DNA from: an uncultured Collinsella sp.
GTDB taxonomy: Bacteria; Actinomycetota; Coriobacteriia; Coriobacteriales; Coriobacteriaceae
Assembly: GCA_900545905.1 (NCBI GenBank)
Contig: URBA01000081.1
Location: 1 to 6,734, forward strand
Direction of reading: 5' to 3'
Length of the DNA stretch: 6,734 nt
Of this stretch, positions 4,674-6,734 are shown in pieces. Both the position numbers and the translations under genes were made by a program. The notes under the pieces are model-generated. The model was not told the origin of the DNA, ran no database searches, and saw nothing but the letters and a program-made list of their open reading frames with translations. Within the stretch, counting starts at the first letter, position 1. Every line of letters starts with the position of its first letter.

Positions 4674-6734
4674 ATGGATACTACCGATAGCGCCTATGGC
4701 GACAAACTCATCCGTCTTGACACGTTCGACACCGCCGTGGCGGTCGACCCCAGCGCCGAGGACGACGCCAAGCGTCGGTTTATGACGCTTATTCTCCAGA
4801 CGGCCCACCGCAACAACGGCAACATCGGGCACGTGCTGCGCGCGACCAACACGAGCGGCGAGGTCTTTGCCGTCAAGCTACTCAAGGACAACGCCATCCT
4901 TTCCGGCCAAGCCCCCGACCGCTCCGCCGAGCAAGCGGCCGCTCACCTGGCCAACACCGCCGCGCTGTTCGAGGAGTATCGTCATCTGTGTACCGTCTCG
5001 CACCTGCGCGGATTTCCGCGCGTCTATGGCTACGGATCGTGCGAGGATGACCCACTCATCCTCATGGAGTGGGTCGAGGGCACCTCGCTCAAGCAGGCGC
5101 TGCCCTTGCTTCCGCACGACGCCTCGGGCGGGCTGACCACCCAGATGGTCGCCGCCGTCGGAAACGCCGTGCTTCGTGCGCTCTTGATGACCCAAGGCCT
5201 CGTGAATCCGGTCATCCATCGCGACCTGTCGCCTGCCAATATCATGTTCCGCACCACCAGCCGAACGCTCGAGCAGCAGATTGCTGATTGTTCCTTTGAC
5301 CCCTGCCTCATCGACATGGGCTCCGCGACCATGGCTCTCGGCGACGACACGATCACCCGGCGCGCCGACATCTGGCGCTTTGCCACGCCCGCATATGCCG
5401 CGCCCGAGATGCTCACACAGGATATCGAAGGCATCGCGGCCCTTCGCCGTTCGCCGGCAATCGACGTCTATGCGCTTTCGAGCATTCTGTACCAGCTCTA
5501 CAGCGGTCGCAAACCGTTTGACTTTGAGTCGACGGACGCCGCTGCAACCGGCTCGTTCTATCTCGTAAAGACCAAGACCAAGCCGGCACCGCTCGAGCCG
5601 CGCTGCGAGGGCGATGAGGCGCTCGTCCAGATCATCATGAAGGGTCTCTCAGTCGAGCAGTGCGATCGTCCCACCGAGCAGCAGATGCTCGAGGTGCTCT
5701 CGGCATACCTCACCGACGCCGAATCCGAAGGCCGCGAGGGCGCGGGCAGTGACGCCGCAATCGACATCGACTCCGGTACGCACCTTAAGGTCGACGTCGC
5801 CGGCGAGCGCGCGCGAGAGATTCTGGAGCAGGCCCGGCACGATGCCATGACCCGCCGCCGGTTTATTATCGGTGGCGTCGTTGCAGCCGTTGCGGGGCTC
5901 AGCGTCGTTGGGGCGGCGACCCATGGCTTTGGCATCCCCGACTACCTGGACGGCATCCGCGGTTCGCTTGACGACTACACTTGGGACCAGCTGCAGGAGA
6001 TTTCGCTCAAGATTAAGGCCGCCGAGACCCGTAGCGAGGCACGCGAGATTGCCAAGCGCTATCACCTGCTCGATGCCGATGGGCGTATCCCCTATCCGTG
6101 TACCAAGCGTGTCACGCTCACCAACGGGCTGCAGGTTGGCGCGCAGCTTGTGGGCATCCGCCACGATGAACTTCTGGACGGGACGGGCAAGGCCGGACTG
6201 ACGTTTATGTTCGATGCGGGTATTGCCGAGCGCAACGCTGCGGCTGAACCGCCGAGCGCCGGCTGGGCAGATTGCGAGCTGCGGGAATGGCTCAACGGCG
6301 ACGGCCTTAAGCTGCTGCCCAACGAGTTGCGCGCACTCATTAAAGGGGTCAAGAAGGTCTCGAACAATGTGGGCGCCGCCAACAGTGCATCGTGTCTGAG
6401 CGAGTTGCCCGCAACCCTTTGGCTGCCCGCCATGGTCGAGCTGTGCGGTACGCAACCGCCCGATTCGTTTGCCAAGGACTATCACTACCTGGCAGACATC
6501 TACAACGGCGAGGGCAAGGAGTATCAGCTCTTCCGCGAGCTCAAGGTGAGCCCGTATTCCACGAACGAGACGATGGTCCGCCAGTGGAAGGGCAAGGACA
6601 CCTGCTGGTGGGAGCGCACGGTGAGCCCCGACTCATCGGAGACCGAAGGCACGCTCTATTTGAATCGCGTTGGACACGACGGCGACGTCTTTACGTACGC
6701 AACGCCTGCGGACAAGCCAAACAAACGAACCTGT
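4674..6734 (+). CDS. Membrane-anchored Ser/Thr protein kinase with DUF6273-like extracytoplasmic domain (partial; 3' end missing)
   Basis: The frame is open for 687 codons with no stop at the window end. ATG at 4674 has AAAGGA five bases upstream (4663-4668). Residues about 40-345 are a eukaryotic-like (Hanks-type) kinase: glycine loop NNGNIGH (47-53), FAVK with Lys68, helix-C Glu100/101, hinge LMEWVEG, catalytic loop HRDLSPAN (182-189; Asp184, Asn189), Mg-binding Asp214 in DMG instead of DFG, APE at 243-245 and Asp264. The usual HRD-L-K lysine is Ser186. After an acidic linker, TRRRF and a hydrophobic stretch (397-416) form one membrane span, positive side inward, resembling a Tat motif. Residues about 470-687 would lie outside and resemble DUF6273: WADCELREWLNGD (531-543) and WWERTVSP (645-652). 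Substrates probably include the neighbouring FHA protein, by proximity only. The end of the outer domain is missing. The kinase call is strong, the DUF6273 match good but made by eye. Confidence 0.9.
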   Translation, partial: MDTTDSAYGDKLIRLDTFDTAVAVDPSAEDDAKRRFMTLILQTAHRNNGNIGHVLRATNTSGEVFAVKLLKDNAILSGQAPDRSAEQAAAHLANTAALFEEYRHLCTVSHLRGFPRVYGYGSCEDDPLILMEWVEGTSLKQALPLLPHDASGGLTTQMVAAVGNAVLRALLMTQGLVNPVIHRDLSPANIMFRTTSRTLEQQIADCSFDPCLIDMGSATMALGDDTITRRADIWRFATPAYAAPEMLTQDIEGIAALRRSPAIDVYALSSILYQLYSGRKPFDFESTDAAATGSFYLVKTKTKPAPLEPRCEGDEALVQIIMKGLSVEQCDRPTEQQMLEVLSAYLTDAESEGREGAGSDAAIDIDSGTHLKVDVAGERAREILEQARHDAMTRRRFIIGGVVAAVAGLSVVGAATHGFGIPDYLDGIRGSLDDYTWDQLQEISLKIKAAETRSEAREIAKRYHLLDADGRIPYPCTKRVTLTNGLQVGAQLVGIRHDELLDGTGKAGLTFMFDAGIAERNAAAEPPSAGWADCELREWLNGDGLKLLPNELRALIKGVKKVSNNVGAANSASCLSELPATLWLPAMVELCGTQPPDSFAKDYHYLADIYNGEGKEYQLFRELKVSPYSTNETMVRQWKGKDTCWWERTVSPDSSETEGTLYLNRVGHDGDVFTYATPADKPNKRTC

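Noticed and set aside
5649..6485. 278-residue minus-strand open frame inside the kinase gene
   Set aside because: Antisense of a frame that encodes a recognisable kinase, membrane segment and outer domain. No RBS or known motif.

Overview
The window reads as the end of a draft assembly contig from a GC-rich anaerobe. My best guess is a member of the Coriobacteriia such as Collinsella. This rests on GC-rich coding with strong AGGAGG-type ribosome binding sites, a NuoF-type iron-sulfur protein, and a serine/threonine kinase with a DUF6273-like extracytoplasmic domain beside an FHA protein. No rRNA or other marker gene is present, so the taxonomy is inference. Bases 1-26 are not biological: they are a Nextera/Tn5 sequencing adapter left on the contig.

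Layout. (1) At 27-395 on the minus strand is the N-terminal part of a short NuoF-like iron-sulfur protein, cut off by the adapter junction. (2) At 396-750 is a leader/intergenic region holding a small hairpin, a pair of 19-bp imperfect repeats and the rho-independent terminator of the next gene. (3) At 751-2952 on the minus strand is a DEAD-box RNA helicase with a complete core and an Arg/Gly-rich tail of about 300 residues. (4) At 2953-3539 is a divergent intergenic region of 587 bp. It holds the most unusual DNA here: four copies of a 16-bp arm in alternating orientation, spaced 41/40/41 bp, between the two gene starts. (5) At 3540-4502 on the plus strand is an FHA-domain protein with an unrecognised N-terminal region, followed by a terminator made of two overlapping hairpins. 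(6) At 4581-4641 is a 61-nt near-perfect palindrome with 19-bp perfect arms. (7) From 4674 to the window end on the plus strand is a membrane-anchored Ser/Thr protein kinase, 687 codons long with no stop reached.

How the genes relate. The FHA protein and the kinase are neighbours on the same strand and plausibly form a phosphorylation writer/reader pair. The kinase would phosphorylate cytoplasmic targets and sense something outside through its C-terminal domain, and the FHA protein would bind a phosphothreonine product. A terminator and a separate palindrome lie between them, so they may be separate transcription units. The helicase (RNA remodelling) and the NuoF-like protein (electron transfer) have no evident functional link to this pair. 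The candidates for something new are the alternating-arm array, the 61-nt palindrome upstream of the kinase, and the kinase architecture: kinase, Tat-like RR motif plus membrane segment, DUF6273-like domain.
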